64,000 nt of DNA from Methylobacterium sp. 2A. Lineage in GTDB: Bacteria; Pseudomonadota; Alphaproteobacteria; Rhizobiales; Beijerinckiaceae. The position numbers and the translations under genes were made by a program. The DNA lies in contig NZ_VUOK01000018.1 of NCBI RefSeq assembly GCF_009806555.1, positions 124,001 to 188,000 on the forward strand, in the 5' to 3' direction. A model generated the notes under the pieces. The model did no database searches and was not told the origin of the DNA. It saw only the letters and a list, made by a program, of their open reading frames with translations. The number at the start of each line of letters is the position of its first letter. Within the stretch, counting starts at the first letter, position 1. Below are positions 26,069-39,394 of this stretch, one piece after another.

Positions 26069-26104
26069 CGAAGCCGGGCCTTCGGGTCCGGCTTCGCCGT
26101 TTTC
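26069..26104 (+). terminator. Rho-independent terminator of glnII
   Basis: A 12-bp stem (CGAAGCCGGGCC / GGTCCGGCTTCG with one G-T pair) closed by a UUCG tetraloop and followed shortly by TTTT. It starts 24 bp after the glnII stop, a textbook intrinsic terminator. Confidence 0.88.
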
Positions 26105-26159
26105 GGGGCGATGGGCTGCCATTGGTGTCTCGCTCGCGGGAGCAATTCCCAGTCGCCTA

Positions 26160-26273
26160 CCTCATCCTGAGGCGCCGGAGCGAAGCGGAGGCCTCGAAGG
26201 ATCTCTCTGGACGTCACCGTGATCCCTGGAGTCCTCCTTCGAGGCCCGCTGTCGCGGGCACCCGAGGATGAGG
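26160..26273. repeat. Long palindromic interspersed repeat, copy 2
   Basis: A 114-bp imperfect palindrome related to 21203-21316. The left end is CCTCATCCTGAGGCGCC with GCCTCGAAGG inside; the right end is CCTTCGAGGCCCGC with CACCCGAGGATGAGG. It lies between the convergent ends of glnII and the GstI-like gene. Centre and loop sequences differ from copy 1, while arm sequence and total length are kept. Confidence 0.83.
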
Positions 26274-26307
26274 GGGAGGAATGGATAGGGACCCCTGGTC
26301 TCGCCGC

Positions 26308-26487
26308 TCAAGACCGGCGCGGAGGCTCATCCTCGCGGATCGCGGCTTCATGGTACCATGCCCCGCCTCCGAAGCTGGGCACCGGCGCAGGCTTCGGTTC
26401 CGCGGCGATCCGCGGCGTCGCGCGGGCCCGTCGGAACGCGGACAGATCGTAGATCTTGGCGGTTTCGCGCGCGTCCGAGACGGCCAT
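26308..26487 (-). CDS. gstI: GstI-like small protein (DUF2735), probable GSII translation inhibitor
   Basis: This 59-residue protein has ETAKIYDLSAFRRAR near the start and GGGAWYHEAAIREDEP near the end. These two blocks define the small DUF2735 family of Hyphomicrobiales. The rhizobial member GstI represses glutamine synthetase II by blocking glnII translation when nitrogen is plentiful. ATG 26487 is fixed by a perfect AGGAGG site 7 bp upstream; an upstream ATG in frame only adds low-quality sequence. In Rhizobium gstI is divergent from glnII, whereas here it lies downstream and converges on it. The PII gene is 160 bp upstream on the same strand. Function is inferred from family and position. 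Confidence 0.8.
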   Translation of the reverse strand: MAVSDARETAKIYDLSAFRRARATPRIAAEPKPAPVPSFGGGAWYHEAAIREDEPPRRS

Positions 26488-26647
26488 CGCATATCCTCCT
26501 GCATCGGGTCCAAGCGGCCGATTGCGTCGACCGTTCCCGAGCATGTGGGATGCGGGCGGCGGCGCTCCATGGCGGGAAGCGCCGTTGCCGGACATTCGTG
26601 CAGAGCGAAAACTTAGGCAGCGCTCGCGGGCGCCGCGAGGTTGTCGA

Positions 26648-28678
<2,031 letters not shown>

Positions 28679-28686
<8 letters not shown>

Positions 28687-30139
28687 CTTCGAACATCGTC
28701 CAGAGCCCGGTGTCGAACCGCTCCAACACCGTCGCGCTGATCAGCCACCGCCCGGGATTGTCGGCCAGGAAGCCGATCCGGGCGGTGCGGCCCTCCAGCA
28801 ACTGGAACGTGTCGAGCCAGTAGGGCTCCCAGCCATCATCCAGGGGGTGAAGCAGGCGGAAGCAGTGCCCGTGCAGGTGGAGCGCCTGCGGGAAGGCGGT
28901 CTCGTTGCGCAGGGCCAGCACCACCACCTGGCCGCGCTTCACCGAGAAGATCGGTTGGAGGCCGGTGGTGCCGCTGACGCCGTTCACCGACCAGATTTTC
29001 TGCGGATCGCCGGTATAGACGGGATCGGCGGCGCCGTCTTTCTTGTCTTTCGGCACGAAGGCCCCGCCGGTGATCACCACGTCGCGGCGCATCGCGTTCT
29101 GGAGCTTGATCTCGGCCGGCAAGCGCTTGTTCTCGCCGATCGGGCCGATCGGCGGCCGCGCCTCGGTGATCCGGGCGCCCTTCGTGACCACGCTGGCGAG
29201 CGTCAGGCCCTTGCCGATCAGGGCCTCGATCGCGCAGGTGGCCCCTTCTTCCTCCGGCAGGTCGACCATCAGGTCGTAGCGCGTGCCGGGCGGGAAGGGC
29301 AGGGTGGCCCGCAGCGGCTCGAACGTGTCGGTGGGCTGCCCGTCGACCGCCGCCACGTAGACCTTCACGCCGTCGAACTTGATGCGCGTCGCCCGGGCGT
29401 TGCAGGCATTGCCCAGCCGCAGGCGGATGCGGGAGCCGGGGCGGGCCTCGAAGGTGTCGGGCACCGGCTTGCCGTTGACCGTGACGAGGTTGCCGAGCCG
29501 CCCGTGGGCCGCGGCGAGCGGCACTTGGCCGAACGGCATGAGCGTGCCGTCGTCCTGGATCCGCCAATCCTGCAGGAGCACGCTGACATCCGCGTCGACG
29601 GCCGGTGGATTCGTCTCCTCGACGACCAGCATCCCGGCGAGGCCGCGGCCCGAGGGCTCGCCCGCACCACCGACCACCAGGGGCCGGATCAGGTAGGAGC
29701 CGGCATCCGGCGGCGTGAACGCGTAGAGGAAGTCGCCGCCGGGCGGGATCGGCGCCTGAGTCACGCCGCCGACGCCGTCCATGGCGTTACTGTTGCGCAC
29801 CCCGTGCCAGTGCAGCGACAGCGGCTTGTCGGTCCGGTTCTCGACCTTCAGGCGCACCGGCTGCCCGAGCTTCACCCGGATCGTGGGGGGCAGCGCCTTG
29901 CCGTCGAAGCACCAGACCGGCGTCTCCGGCGCGGGCTCCGGCCGGAACCGCGCCTTGCCGGGAGCCGCCGGCAGGGCAGGGGCCTCGGCCGGGGTCGCCT
30001 TAGGTGCCGCGGGCGCAGGTGTCTGGGCTTGCCCCCGGTCGGGCACGAGCCCGAAGGCGGCCGCGGCCGCCAGCAGGGTCCTTCGCGACGGGGCGCCGGC
30101 CTGCGAATCGGTCGGCGGCACGGGGCGGGATGGCGGCAT
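28679..30139 (-). CDS. Multicopper-oxidase-fold protein lacking most copper ligands
   Basis: This 486-residue exported protein has three cupredoxin-like domains. The N-terminus has a twin-arginine signal ([14 protein letters not shown]). Motif 1, HWHGVRNSNAMDG (His110 and His112), is intact. Motif 2, normally HSH, reads AGSYLIRPLVV. Motif 3, normally HPxHLHGH, reads PQALHLHGHCF. Motif 4, normally HCHxxxHxxxGM, reads WLISATVLERFDTGLWTM. The type 1 copper site and much of the trinuclear site are therefore missing. FtsP/SufI is a known multicopper-oxidase-fold protein without copper sites, so a structural or binding role is plausible. ATG 30139 is chosen because it leads directly into the signal. 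It ends in an 8-bp overlap with nnr. Confidence 0.82.
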
Positions 30140-30286
30140 GAAGTCTCGGCTGCTTCTCGCGACGGGCCCGCTCCATAGCGGTGCGGCGGCCCCGGCGCCA
30201 CAGGACAAGTTTTTTGCTGCGACCCCGCCGGCCCATGCTATAGGGCGCGCTTCCGGCGGCCGGCGATGCGCCGGATGTCGGCGCGC

Positions 30287-30371
30287 GCGGGCGTGGCGGA
30301 ACTGGTAGACGCGCTGGATTTAGGTTCCAGTGTCGCAAGACGTGGGGGTTCGAGCCCCTCCGCCCGCACCA
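30287..30371 (+). tRNA. tRNA-Leu (anticodon UAG)
   Basis: An 85-nt tRNA with encoded CCA. The acceptor stem GCGGGCG pairs with CGCCCGC. The anticodon stem CTGGA/TCCAG encloses TTTAGGT, giving anticodon TAG. A long variable arm follows and the T arm GGGGGTTCGAGCCCC is intact. It precedes the trigger factor gene. Confidence 0.96.
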
Positions 30372-30509
30372 GGACGTCTCTGAGGGCGCGGTCCCAGGCG
30401 GACCGCCCCGTTCCGTTCCCGACGTCTCAAGCATCCCGCACCGCGCGAACACGCCGTACGAGTCCGGCCCGGCCGGCGACCACAGGTTTTTGGAAGAGCG
30501 ACGACGACG

Positions 30510-31928
30510 ATGCAGGTGACCGAGATCAACGCCCAGGGTCTGAAGCGCGAGTTTCAGGTGCTGCTGGCCGCCCAGGAACTCGAGGAGCGCCTGACCTCCG
30601 AGCTGTCCGGCATGAAGGACAAGGTGCAGCTGAAGGGCTTCCGCCCCGGCAAGGTGCCGGTCGCGCACCTGCGCAAGGTCTATGGCCGCTCCGTGATGGC
30701 CGAGGTGGTGCAGAACGCCGTCAACGAGGCCAACCGCAAGATCGTGACCGATAACGGCCTCAAGCTCGCCCTGGAGCCGCAGGTCGAGTTCCCGAGCGAT
30801 CAGGCCGAGGTCGAGAAGGCGCTCGACGCCAAGGGCGACCTCGCCTTCAAGGTCGCCCTGGAGGTGATGCCGAGCTTCGAGCTCGCCGACCTCTCCGACG
30901 TCAGCCTGACCAAGCAGGTCGCCAAGCCCTCCGACAAGGAGGTCGACGAGGCGCTGGAGCGCATGGCCGGCCAGGGCCGTCCGTTCGCCGAGCGGGAGGA
31001 GGGCGCGGAGGCCCAGAGCGGCGACCGCGTCACCATCGACTTCGTCGGCCGGATCGGCGGCGAGGAATTCCAGGGCGGCAAGGCCGAGGGCGTCGATCTG
31101 GAGCTCGGCTCCGGCTCGTTCATCCCGGGCTTCGAGGACCAGCTCGTCGGCGCCAAGGTCGGTGAGAAGCGCCTCGTGAAGGTGACCTTCCCGGAGGCCT
31201 ACGGCGCCGAGAACCTCGCCGGCAAGGATGCCGAGTTCGACGTGACGGTCACGAAGATCCAGGCCCCGGGCGAGGCCAAGGTCGACGACGAGTTCGCCAA
31301 GTCCATGGGCATGGAATCGCTGGAGAAGCTCCGCGAGGCCGTCTCCGAGGCGATCGGCCGGGACTACGAGGCCGCCTCGCGCCGCCGGCTCAAGAAGGAC
31401 CTCCTCGACGCGCTGGACACGAAGTACGCCTTCGAGCTGCCCCCCTCCCTGGTGGCGCAGGAATTCGCCGCCGTGTGGGCGCAGGTGGAGCAGGACCTGA
31501 AGACCCGCGGCAAGACCTTCGCGGACGAGGACACCACCGAGGAGAAGGCCCAGGCCGAGTACCGCAAGATCGCCGAGCGGCGCGTCCGGCTCGGTCTCGT
31601 GCTTGCACAGGTCGGCGAGAGCGCCGATATCAAGGTTTCGGATGACGAGGTGAACCAGGCCCTCATCGCCCGGGTCCGGCAGTTCCCGGGCCAGGAGCAG
31701 CAGGTCTGGGACTTCTACCGGAAGAACGCGCAGGCCCTTGCGGAACTCCGCGCGCCCCTGTTCGAGGAAAAGGTGGTTGACCACGTCCTCGGTCAGGTCA
31801 AACTCGTCGAAGAGCCCGTCTCGAAAGAGGCGCTTTTCGCAGATGATGATGACGACGACACGACCGGCGCGAAGCCGGCAGACAAGGCCGGGGCCGCGGA
31901 CGAGACGTCCGAGCCCAAGGCCGACTGA
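30510..31928 (+). CDS. tig: Trigger factor (ribosome-associated chaperone)
   Basis: This 472-residue chaperone binds the ribosome near the exit tunnel and shields nascent chains. The ribosome-binding signature [17 protein letters not shown] is near residues 43-59. The FKBP-type PPIase domain follows ([20 protein letters not shown] ... [16 protein letters not shown], about 170-220), and then the helical C-terminal chaperone arms. The tail is acidic ([10 protein letters not shown]), common in this order. It precedes clpP, clpX and lon in the order conserved across many alphaproteobacteria. The start lies 18 bp after a GGAAGAG site and no better start is available. Confidence 0.97.
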   Translation: MQVTEINAQGLKREFQVLLAAQELEERLTSELSGMKDKVQLKGFRPGKVPVAHLRKVYGRSVMAEVVQNAVNEANRKIVTDNGLKLALEPQVEFPSDQAEVEKALDAKGDLAFKVALEVMPSFELADLSDVSLTKQVAKPSDKEVDEALERMAGQGRPFAEREEGAEAQSGDRVTIDFVGRIGGEEFQGGKAEGVDLELGSGSFIPGFEDQLVGAKVGEKRLVKVTFPEAYGAENLAGKDAEFDVTVTKIQAPGEAKVDDEFAKSMGMESLEKLREAVSEAIGRDYEAASRRRLKKDLLDALDTKYAFELPPSLVAQEFAAVWAQVEQDLKTRGKTFADEDTTEEKAQAEYRKIAERRVRLGLVLAQVGESADIKVSDDEVNQALIARVRQFPGQEQQVWDFYRKNAQALAELRAPLFEEKVVDHVLGQVKLVEEPVSKEALFADDDDDDTTGAKPADKAGAADETSEPKAD

Positions 31929-32000
31929 GCCCCGCCCTGTCCGAGGACGGCGGGCAAGGATTAGGCGATGGTTAAGCATCGCCGGTGTTCGCTGACACGT

Positions 32001-32031
32001 CCGGGGCTGCCCTGATTCGCGGCAGCCCCGG
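32001..32031 (+). terminator. Hairpin between tig and clpP
   Basis: An 11-bp perfect stem (CCGGGGCTGCC / GGCAGCCCCGG) with a 9-nt loop, 73 bp after the tig stop and 23 bp before the clpP start. No T-run follows. It could end tig transcription partially or protect the message. Confidence 0.45.
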
Positions 32032-32053
32032 GCCTCACTCTGGGCAGGACGAG

Positions 32054-32680
32054 ATGAGAGATCCGATCGACGTCTACAACAACGCGCTCGTGCCGATGGT
32101 CGTCGAGCAGTCGAGCCGCGGCGAGCGCGCCTTCGACATCTACTCCCGCCTGCTGCGCGAGCGGATCATCTTCCTCACCGGACCGGTGGAGGATTACGGC
32201 GCCTCGCTGATCGTGGCGCAGCTCCTGTTCCTCGAGGCGGAGAATCCGAAGAAGGAAATTTCCTTCTACATCAATTCCCCCGGCGGCGTGGTGACCTCCG
32301 GCCTGTCGATCTACGACACGATGCAGTTCATCCGCTGCCCGGTGACGACGCTTTGTGTCGGTCAGGCCGCCTCAATGGGCTCGCTGCTACTCACCGCCGG
32401 CGAGCCCGGCCACCGCTTCGCCCTGCCGAACGCCCGGATCATGGTCCACCAGCCGTCGGGCGGCTTCCAGGGTCAGGCGACCGACATCCTGATCCATGCC
32501 CGCGAGATCGAGGCGCTGAAGCGGCGCCTGAACGAGATCTACGTGAAGCACACGGGCCGCGACTACGACGCGATCCACACGGCGCTCGAGCGCGACAATT
32601 TCATGACCGCCGATGCGGCCAAGGAGTTCGGGCTCATCGACGAAGTGATCGAGAAGCGCCCGGAGCCGGCGGCCGCCTGA
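32054..32680 (+). CDS. clpP: ATP-dependent Clp protease proteolytic subunit
   Basis: This 208-residue serine protease assembles into a double-heptamer chamber fed by ClpX or ClpA. The catalytic triad is Ser107 (GQAASMGS), His132 ([10 protein letters not shown]) and Asp181 (ERDNFM). It starts [20 protein letters not shown], so a short propeptide may be removed before the mature enzyme. ATG 32054 is preceded by the purine-rich GGACGAG. It is followed 184 bp later by clpX, its unfoldase partner, the usual arrangement. Confidence 0.97.
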   Translation: MRDPIDVYNNALVPMVVEQSSRGERAFDIYSRLLRERIIFLTGPVEDYGASLIVAQLLFLEAENPKKEISFYINSPGGVVTSGLSIYDTMQFIRCPVTTLCVGQAASMGSLLLTAGEPGHRFALPNARIMVHQPSGGFQGQATDILIHAREIEALKRRLNEIYVKHTGRDYDAIHTALERDNFMTADAAKEFGLIDEVIEKRPEPAAA

Positions 32681-32864
32681 TCGGACCGCGTCCCCGGACC
32701 GCCGCGGCGCGGCCTTGATCCCGCCGCGGCAGCGTGCTTGCATCCAAGATCGGGTTTACGGTCAAAGACGCGCAGCACACTGTTTCTTTAGGCAGGCCCC
32801 CTTATTTTGAAACGATGCGCGTTCGCCCGTAGCCGGCTGCGGACGCGAGGAATCGGAGACCGAT

Positions 32865-34136
<1,272 letters not shown>

Positions 34137-34158
34137 GCGGTTGGTAGGGTTGCATTAA

Positions 34159-34181
34159 GCGCCCGGCTCAGAGCCGGGCGC
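34159..34181 (+). terminator. Hairpin after clpX
   Basis: A perfect 10-bp stem (GCGCCCGGCT / AGCCGGGCGC) with a 3-nt loop, 22 bp downstream of the clpX stop. There is no T-tract, so efficiency is uncertain; it separates clpX from lon, which has its own 200-bp leader. Confidence 0.5.
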
Positions 34182-34385
34182 GCTTCGGGGGCCGTCTTGA
34201 AAACGTTCTTCCCCGCAGCCACTTCAGGCTCAGCGCGGTGGCCGCACGCTCCTTCGAGGCGCGGTCCGCGTCGCCAGCCGCAAAGTCCCTTACAATCCCG
34301 ACCCTCGCGGCCCGGTCGGCCCCTGGCTGTAGGCGCGCTCCATGCATGGAGGCGGCGAACCCGGGCGTCCTGAGAGGAAGTCAGA

Positions 34386-36812
34386 ATGTCACAGTCGAAA
34401 TCGCGCCAGCCGGTGGTCCCGGGTTCGACGGGCTCCTACGCCGTTCTCCCTCTGCGCGACATCGTCGTCTTCCCGCACATGATCGTGCCCCTGTTCGTGG
34501 GCCGCGAGAAGTCGATCCGCGCCCTTGAGGAGGCCGTGCGCACGGACCGCCATATCCTGCTCGCCACGCAGATCAACGCGGGCGACGACGATCCGGCGAC
34601 CGATGCGATCTACAAGATCGGCACCCTCGCCTCCGTGCTCCAGCTCCTGAAGCTGCCCGACGGCACCGTGAAGGTGCTGGTCGAAGGCGTCGGCCGCGCG
34701 AAGGTCACGGGCTTCACCCGCTCGGACGAGTATTACGAGGCCACGGCGGAAGCCCTGCACGACGAGCTCGGCGACCGCGTCGAGGCCGAGGCGCTCGCGC
34801 GCTCCGTGCTGTCGGAGTTCGAGAACTACGTCAAGCTCAACAAGAAGATCTCGCCCGAGGTCGTCTCCGCCGTGACCCAGATCGACGAGCCCTCCAAGCT
34901 CGCCGACACGATCGGCTCGCATCTGCTCGTCAAGATCTCCGACAAGCAGGGCATCCTGGAGACGCCCACCGTGGCGCAGCGCCTCGAGCGCGTGCTGTCG
35001 CTGATGGAGAGCGAGATCTCCGTGCTCCAGGTGGAGAAGCGCATCCGGACCCGCGTCAAGCGGCAGATGGAGAAGACCCAGCGCGAGTACTACCTGAACG
35101 AGCAGATGAAGGCGATCCAGAAGGAGCTGGGCGACTCCGAGGATGGCCGCGACGAGTTGGCCGAGCTGGAAGAGAAGATCGAGAAGACCAAGCTCTCCAA
35201 GGAGGCTCGCGATAAGGCCACTGCCGAGCTGAAGAAGCTGCGGCAGATGTCGCCGATGTCGGCCGAGGCGACCGTCGTGCGCAACTACCTCGACTGGATG
35301 CTCGGCATCCCGTGGGGCAAGCGCTCGAAGATCAAGAAGGACCTGCTCGGCGCCCAGGCGCTGCTCGACGAGGACCATTTCGGCCTCGACAAGGTCAAGG
35401 AGCGGATCGTCGAGTACCTCGCGGTGCAGCAGCGCGCGAACAAGCTCACCGGCCCGATCCTGTGCCTCGTCGGTCCCCCCGGCGTCGGCAAGACCTCGCT
35501 CGGCAAGTCCATCGCCAAGGCGACGGGTCGCGAGTTCGTCCGGATGTCGCTCGGCGGCGTGCGGGACGAGGCCGAGATCCGCGGTCACCGCCGGACCTAT
35601 ATCGGCTCGATGCCCGGCAAGATCGTGCAGTCGATGCGCAAGGCCAAGACCTCGAACCCGCTCATCCTGCTCGACGAGATCGACAAGATGGGCATGGATT
35701 TCCGCGGCGATCCGTCGGCGGCGCTCCTCGAGGTGCTCGACCCTGAGCAGAACAGCACCTTCAACGACCACTACCTGGAGGTGGATTACGACCTCTCGAA
35801 CGTGATGTTCGTGACCACGGCCAACACCCTCAACATCCCGGGCCCGCTCATGGACCGGATGGAGGTGATCCGCATCGCCGGCTATACCGAGGAGGAAAAG
35901 GTCGAGATCGCGCGCAAGCACCTGATCCCGAACGCCCTGAAGAAGCACGGCCTCGGAACGGACGAGTGGTCGATCGACGATGACGGCTTGATGATGCTGG
36001 TCCGCCGCTACACGCGGGAGGCCGGTGTCCGCAACCTGGAGCGCGAGCTGTCCAACCTGATCCGCAAGGCGGTGAAGGAGATCCTGATCACCAAGACCAA
36101 GTCGGTCGCGGTGACCACGGAGACCCTGCCGGTCTTCCTCGGGCCGCCGAAGTTCCGCTACGGCGAGATCGACGCGGACGATCAGGTCGGCGTGGTGACG
36201 GGTCTGGCCTGGACCGAGGTCGGCGGCGAGCTGCTGACGATCGAGGGCGTCATGATGCCCGGCAAGGGCAAGATGACGGTCACCGGCAACCTGAAGGACG
36301 TGATGAAGGAGTCGATCTCGGCGGCGGCGAGCTATGTCCGCTCCCGCGCGATCGATTTCGGGATTGAGCCGCCGCTCTTCGACCGGCGCGACATCCACGT
36401 CCACGTGCCTGAAGGCGCGACCCCGAAGGACGGTCCGTCGGCCGGCATCGCCATGGCCACCGCGATCATCTCGACGCTGACCGGGATCCCGGTCCGCCGC
36501 GACGTCGCGATGACCGGCGAGGTGACGCTCCGTGGCCGGGTCCTGCCGATCGGCGGCCTGAAGGAGAAGCTGCTCGCCGCGCTGCGCGGCGGCATCAAGA
36601 CGGTGCTGATCCCCGAGGAGAACGCCAAGGACATCGCCGAGGTGCCCGACAGCGTGAAGAACGGGCTGGAGATCGTGCCCGTGTCGCGGATGGATCAGGT
36701 GCTGGAAAAGGCGCTGGTCCGTCAGCCCGTGGCAATCGAGTGGGAGGAGCCGCTGCCCGTGGCCAAGCCCGCCCGGTCCGAGGAGGATGGTGCCGCCTTC
36801 GTGGCCCACTGA
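34386..36812 (+). CDS. lon: ATP-dependent protease Lon
   Basis: This 808-residue hexameric AAA+ serine protease degrades misfolded and regulatory proteins. The N-terminal substrate domain begins at [21 protein letters not shown] long coiled coil ([17 protein letters not shown]) follows, then Walker A GPPGVGKT and Walker [12 protein letters not shown]. The protease domain carries the Ser685-Lys728 dyad ([18 protein letters not shown]). ATG 34386 follows a GAGGAAG site. The gene ends in a strong intrinsic terminator. In many relatives hupB lies next; here a racemase-family gene does. Confidence 0.98.
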   Translation: MSQSKSRQPVVPGSTGSYAVLPLRDIVVFPHMIVPLFVGREKSIRALEEAVRTDRHILLATQINAGDDDPATDAIYKIGTLASVLQLLKLPDGTVKVLVEGVGRAKVTGFTRSDEYYEATAEALHDELGDRVEAEALARSVLSEFENYVKLNKKISPEVVSAVTQIDEPSKLADTIGSHLLVKISDKQGILETPTVAQRLERVLSLMESEISVLQVEKRIRTRVKRQMEKTQREYYLNEQMKAIQKELGDSEDGRDELAELEEKIEKTKLSKEARDKATAELKKLRQMSPMSAEATVVRNYLDWMLGIPWGKRSKIKKDLLGAQALLDEDHFGLDKVKERIVEYLAVQQRANKLTGPILCLVGPPGVGKTSLGKSIAKATGREFVRMSLGGVRDEAEIRGHRRTYIGSMPGKIVQSMRKAKTSNPLILLDEIDKMGMDFRGDPSAALLEVLDPEQNSTFNDHYLEVDYDLSNVMFVTTANTLNIPGPLMDRMEVIRIAGYTEEEKVEIARKHLIPNALKKHGLGTDEWSIDDDGLMMLVRRYTREAGVRNLERELSNLIRKAVKEILITKTKSVAVTTETLPVFLGPPKFRYGEIDADDQVGVVTGLAWTEVGGELLTIEGVMMPGKGKMTVTGNLKDVMKESISAAASYVRSRAIDFGIEPPLFDRRDIHVHVPEGATPKDGPSAGIAMATAIISTLTGIPVRRDVAMTGEVTLRGRVLPIGGLKEKLLAALRGGIKTVLIPEENAKDIAEVPDSVKNGLEIVPVSRMDQVLEKALVRQPVAIEWEEPLPVAKPARSEEDGAAFVAH

Positions 36813-36839
36813 CCGCACGGCCGATGGAACGATGACAGG

Positions 36840-36873
36840 AAAGCCCCCGGGGATTGCCCCCGGGGGCTTTTTT
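36840..36873 (+). terminator. Rho-independent terminator of lon
   Basis: A 13-bp perfect stem (AAAGCCCCCGGGG / CCCCGGGGGCTTT) with a 5-nt loop (ATTGC) ends in a run of six T. It lies 27 bp after the lon stop and is the clearest intrinsic terminator in the window. Confidence 0.95.
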
Positions 36874-36889
36874 CGTGGGGGAGGGCCGG

Positions 36890-37615
36890 ATGCGTATCCT
36901 GCTGATCAATCCGAACACCAGCGCCACCGTGACCGATCTCGTCGCCGGCCATGTCCGGGCTCAGCTGGGTGAGCGAGCCGAACTGCGCGCCGTCACCGGC
37001 CGGTTCGGCGCCCGCTACATCGTGAGCCGCAGTGCCGCGGCCATTGCAGGCCACGCCGCTCTCGAGGCCCTGGCCGAGCACGAAGCGGGGTGCGATGCCG
37101 TCTTTCTCGCCTGTTTCGGCGATCCGGGCCTGTTTGCCCTGCGCGATCTCTCGCGGGTGCCGGTGATCGGGATGGCGGAGGCGGCCTGCCTTGAGGCTTC
37201 CGCCCGTGGGCCGTTCGGGATCGTCACCGGTGGGGCCGCCTGGGAGCCGATGCTGCGGGAGTTCGTGAGCATGCTGGGCCTCGCCGATCAGCTCGCCGCG
37301 ATCCGCACGGTTGCGCCGAGCGGCGGTGAGATCGCCCGCGATCCGGACGCTGCTCTGGACGCATTGGCAGAGGCCTGCCGTGCCTGCGCGGCGGTCGGCG
37401 CTGACAGCGTGATCCTGGGGGGAGCGGGGCTCGCGGGTCTCGCATCGCGCCTGGCACCGCGTGTTCCGCGCCCGCTGATCTGCTCCGTCGAGGCCGGAAC
37501 TCGGGCGGTCCTGACGGCTCTGCGCGGAGGTTCTTCGCGCCGGGCGGCCCCGCCGCCCGTCGAGACCATCGGCCTCGCGCCGGTCTTGGCGACACGGCTG
37601 GCCGCCCCCGAATAG
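36890..37615 (+). CDS. Asp/Glu/hydantoin racemase-family protein
   Basis: This 241-residue cytosolic protein of the aspartate/glutamate/hydantoin racemase superfamily begins MRILLINPNTSATVTDLV, the family substrate-binding start. The first catalytic cysteine is Cys75 in VFLACFGDPG. The second, expected in a GC(A/T)G motif, is replaced by Gly178 in VILGGAGLAG. Two-base racemisation by paired cysteines is therefore unlikely, and a lyase, isomerase or binding role is possible. It begins only 17 bp after the lon terminator with a GGGGGAGGG site and probably has little promoter of its own beyond that region. tRNA-Val follows on the same strand. Confidence 0.85.
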   Translation: MRILLINPNTSATVTDLVAGHVRAQLGERAELRAVTGRFGARYIVSRSAAAIAGHAALEALAEHEAGCDAVFLACFGDPGLFALRDLSRVPVIGMAEAACLEASARGPFGIVTGGAAWEPMLREFVSMLGLADQLAAIRTVAPSGGEIARDPDAALDALAEACRACAAVGADSVILGGAGLAGLASRLAPRVPRPLICSVEAGTRAVLTALRGGSSRRAAPPPVETIGLAPVLATRLAAPE

Positions 37616-37694
37616 CGTTCCCCGCACCTCAGGTCAGGCCGAGAGGCGCCAGATCTTGCGCCTGACGGGCTGCATGCCGTAACGGTCGGGCATG

Positions 37695-37770
37695 GGGCGG
37701 TTAGCTCAGTTGGTAGAGCGTCTCCTTTACACGGAGAGGGTCGGGGGTTCGAGTCCCTCACCGCCCACCA
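37695..37770 (+). tRNA. tRNA-Val (anticodon UAC)
   Basis: A 76-nt tRNA with encoded CCA. The acceptor GGGCGGT pairs with ACCGCCC. The anticodon stem TCTCC/GGAGA encloses TTTACAC, giving anticodon TAC. The T arm GGGGGTTCGAGTCCCT is normal. A run of T follows within 10 bp and may stop transcription. Confidence 0.96.
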
Positions 37771-37889
37771 TATTTTTCTGTGACTTAGCCAGAACTTGCG
37801 CTTCCGTTGACCGTTAGGTCTCCGGTTGCTCTCCAACAACCCGCGATTTTGCAGCGCAAAGAAGAGCGTGGCGCAGTCTGCGCAAAGCC

Positions 37890-39050
37890 TCAAAGATCTT
37901 CGAACACCCGATCGAGATCCTGAACGGACCGTTGGATCGAGAAGCGCGCGATGACCGTGCTCCGCCCTTCTGCCGCCAAGCGTGATGCCAGCGTGTGATC
38001 GCTCATCAGCGATCGCAAGGCCTCGGCGAGGGCCGCGCTGTCCCCCGGCGGATAGAGCAATCCGTTCGTCCCATGATCGATGATCTCACCCACGCCGCCG
38101 CCCCGCGTGGCGACCACGGGACGCCCCAGCGCTAGGCCCTCGACGATGACGCGTCCGAATGGCTCCGGATCGATCGATGTGTGCGCGACGATGTCGACCG
38201 CCGCCATGAGGCGCGGGACATCCTTCCGGAAGCCCAGGAATTTAACCCGATCCGACAGAGACCTCTGATCGACGCGGGCGCGGAGGCGATCGAAATAGGC
38301 GCTGTCCTGATAGGTCGCATCGCCGACGATGATCGCCTGCAGGCCCGGAATGCGGTCAAGGGCTTCGATCAGAACATGCTGGCCCTTCCATTCGGCGATA
38401 CGGCCGAACACGCCGACCGTCGGCAGATCCGAAAGGCCGGCTTCCCGCAGGACGGGGCCGCGATCCGCACCTGAGGCCCCCGGGGGAAAATCCGCCGCGA
38501 AATCGAAGCCGTTATAGACGACCGAGATCTTGTCACCCTCGCCGCCGCATTCGATCAGGGCCTCCCGGGCGGCCTGGGAATTCGTCACCACATGGGCGGT
38601 CATATGATTGGCGAAGAAAACCAGCGCTCGCCGCATCAGCGGCGAGAAGCTGCGATCCGTCACCAGATCATGCAGGATCCAGACGAACGGCCTGCGCGCG
38701 AGGCGTGCGGCAAGGCCCGCCAGGAACAGCGACTTCTGGCTGTTGGCGCAAACCACATCGACGCCGCGGAATTCCCTGATGAGCGCACGCACGGCCGCGA
38801 AGATGCCCGTCAGGGCCGAGGAGACATCCCGGATGCTCGACCCGCGCTTCAACTTCAAGATCCGAGCGGCCGCCTTCACGGTTTTCGCGCTCGCCCCCGC
38901 ATCGACGAGATCTTTGATCAGCGGGCCGTCATCGAGGAAGACGACCGGCCAGAGGCGACCGCTCTGACGGGCCTGAAGGACGATATCGCGGAGAAAGAGT
39001 TCGGCGCCCCCATAATGGGCCGCATGCGTGACGAACAAGATTTTCTTCAT
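37890..39050 (-). CDS. Family 4 glycosyltransferase (polysaccharide assembly)
   Basis: This 386-residue GT-B glycosyltransferase begins MKKILFVTHAAHYGGAELFL, the glycine-rich GGAE start of GT4 enzymes. The donor half contains GVFGRIAEWKGQHVLIEAL and the EPFGRVIVEGLALGRPVVAT signature with its two glutamates. It is cytosolic and likely acts at the membrane on lipid-linked sugars. It belongs with the GT4 gene at 39395 and the export protein at 40859, all on the minus strand. Gaps of over 340 bp separate them, so each may have its own promoter. The sugar is unknown. Confidence 0.88.
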   Translation of the reverse strand: MKKILFVTHAAHYGGAELFLRDIVLQARQSGRLWPVVFLDDGPLIKDLVDAGASAKTVKAAARILKLKRGSSIRDVSSALTGIFAAVRALIREFRGVDVVCANSQKSLFLAGLAARLARRPFVWILHDLVTDRSFSPLMRRALVFFANHMTAHVVTNSQAAREALIECGGEGDKISVVYNGFDFAADFPPGASGADRGPVLREAGLSDLPTVGVFGRIAEWKGQHVLIEALDRIPGLQAIIVGDATYQDSAYFDRLRARVDQRSLSDRVKFLGFRKDVPRLMAAVDIVAHTSIDPEPFGRVIVEGLALGRPVVATRGGGVGEIIDHGTNGLLYPPGDSAALAEALRSLMSDHTLASRLAAEGRSTVIARFSIQRSVQDLDRVFEDL

Positions 39051-39394
39051 GGTGCGTTCCGAGCCATGACCAACATGCGCGACACGCTGATGGTGCAGAC
39101 GACAATGCCGGCGCCGGCGAAAACGTCCGTCGGCGCGCTGAACGTTGTGTTGCGAGACGAGCGCTTCATCAGGCGATCGGATCCTGTTCCCTCGCACCGC
39201 AACAACCCGAGCCGACGACACCGCTACGAGGCCGATCGATCCTGAGACGAGGCCGACCGGCCGACGCGCGACCCTTCGCCCTGATGCGCGCCCTCGTACC
39301 GAGCCGGTGTCCCGTTGGGCGGAGCGCGGCTCTAAACCTTTGTCGCAACGCGCTCTCTTGCGCCGAACCGGCATCCACGTCGGCGGAGCGCGCT
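39051..39394. other. Gene-free spacer between two GT4 genes
   Basis: 344 bp without a convincing gene; frames here lack normal codon use. It probably holds a promoter for the downstream GT4 gene. Two similar strings (GGCGGAGCGCGGCTCT and GGCGGAGCGCGCTCT) near 39317 and 39380 form a short direct repeat. Nothing else stands out. Confidence 0.4.

Noticed and set aside
34389..36818. 809-codon open frame opposite lon
   Set aside because: It is the antisense shadow of a fully recognisable Lon protease; the translation is His/Arg/Leu/Asp-rich low complexity with no domain.
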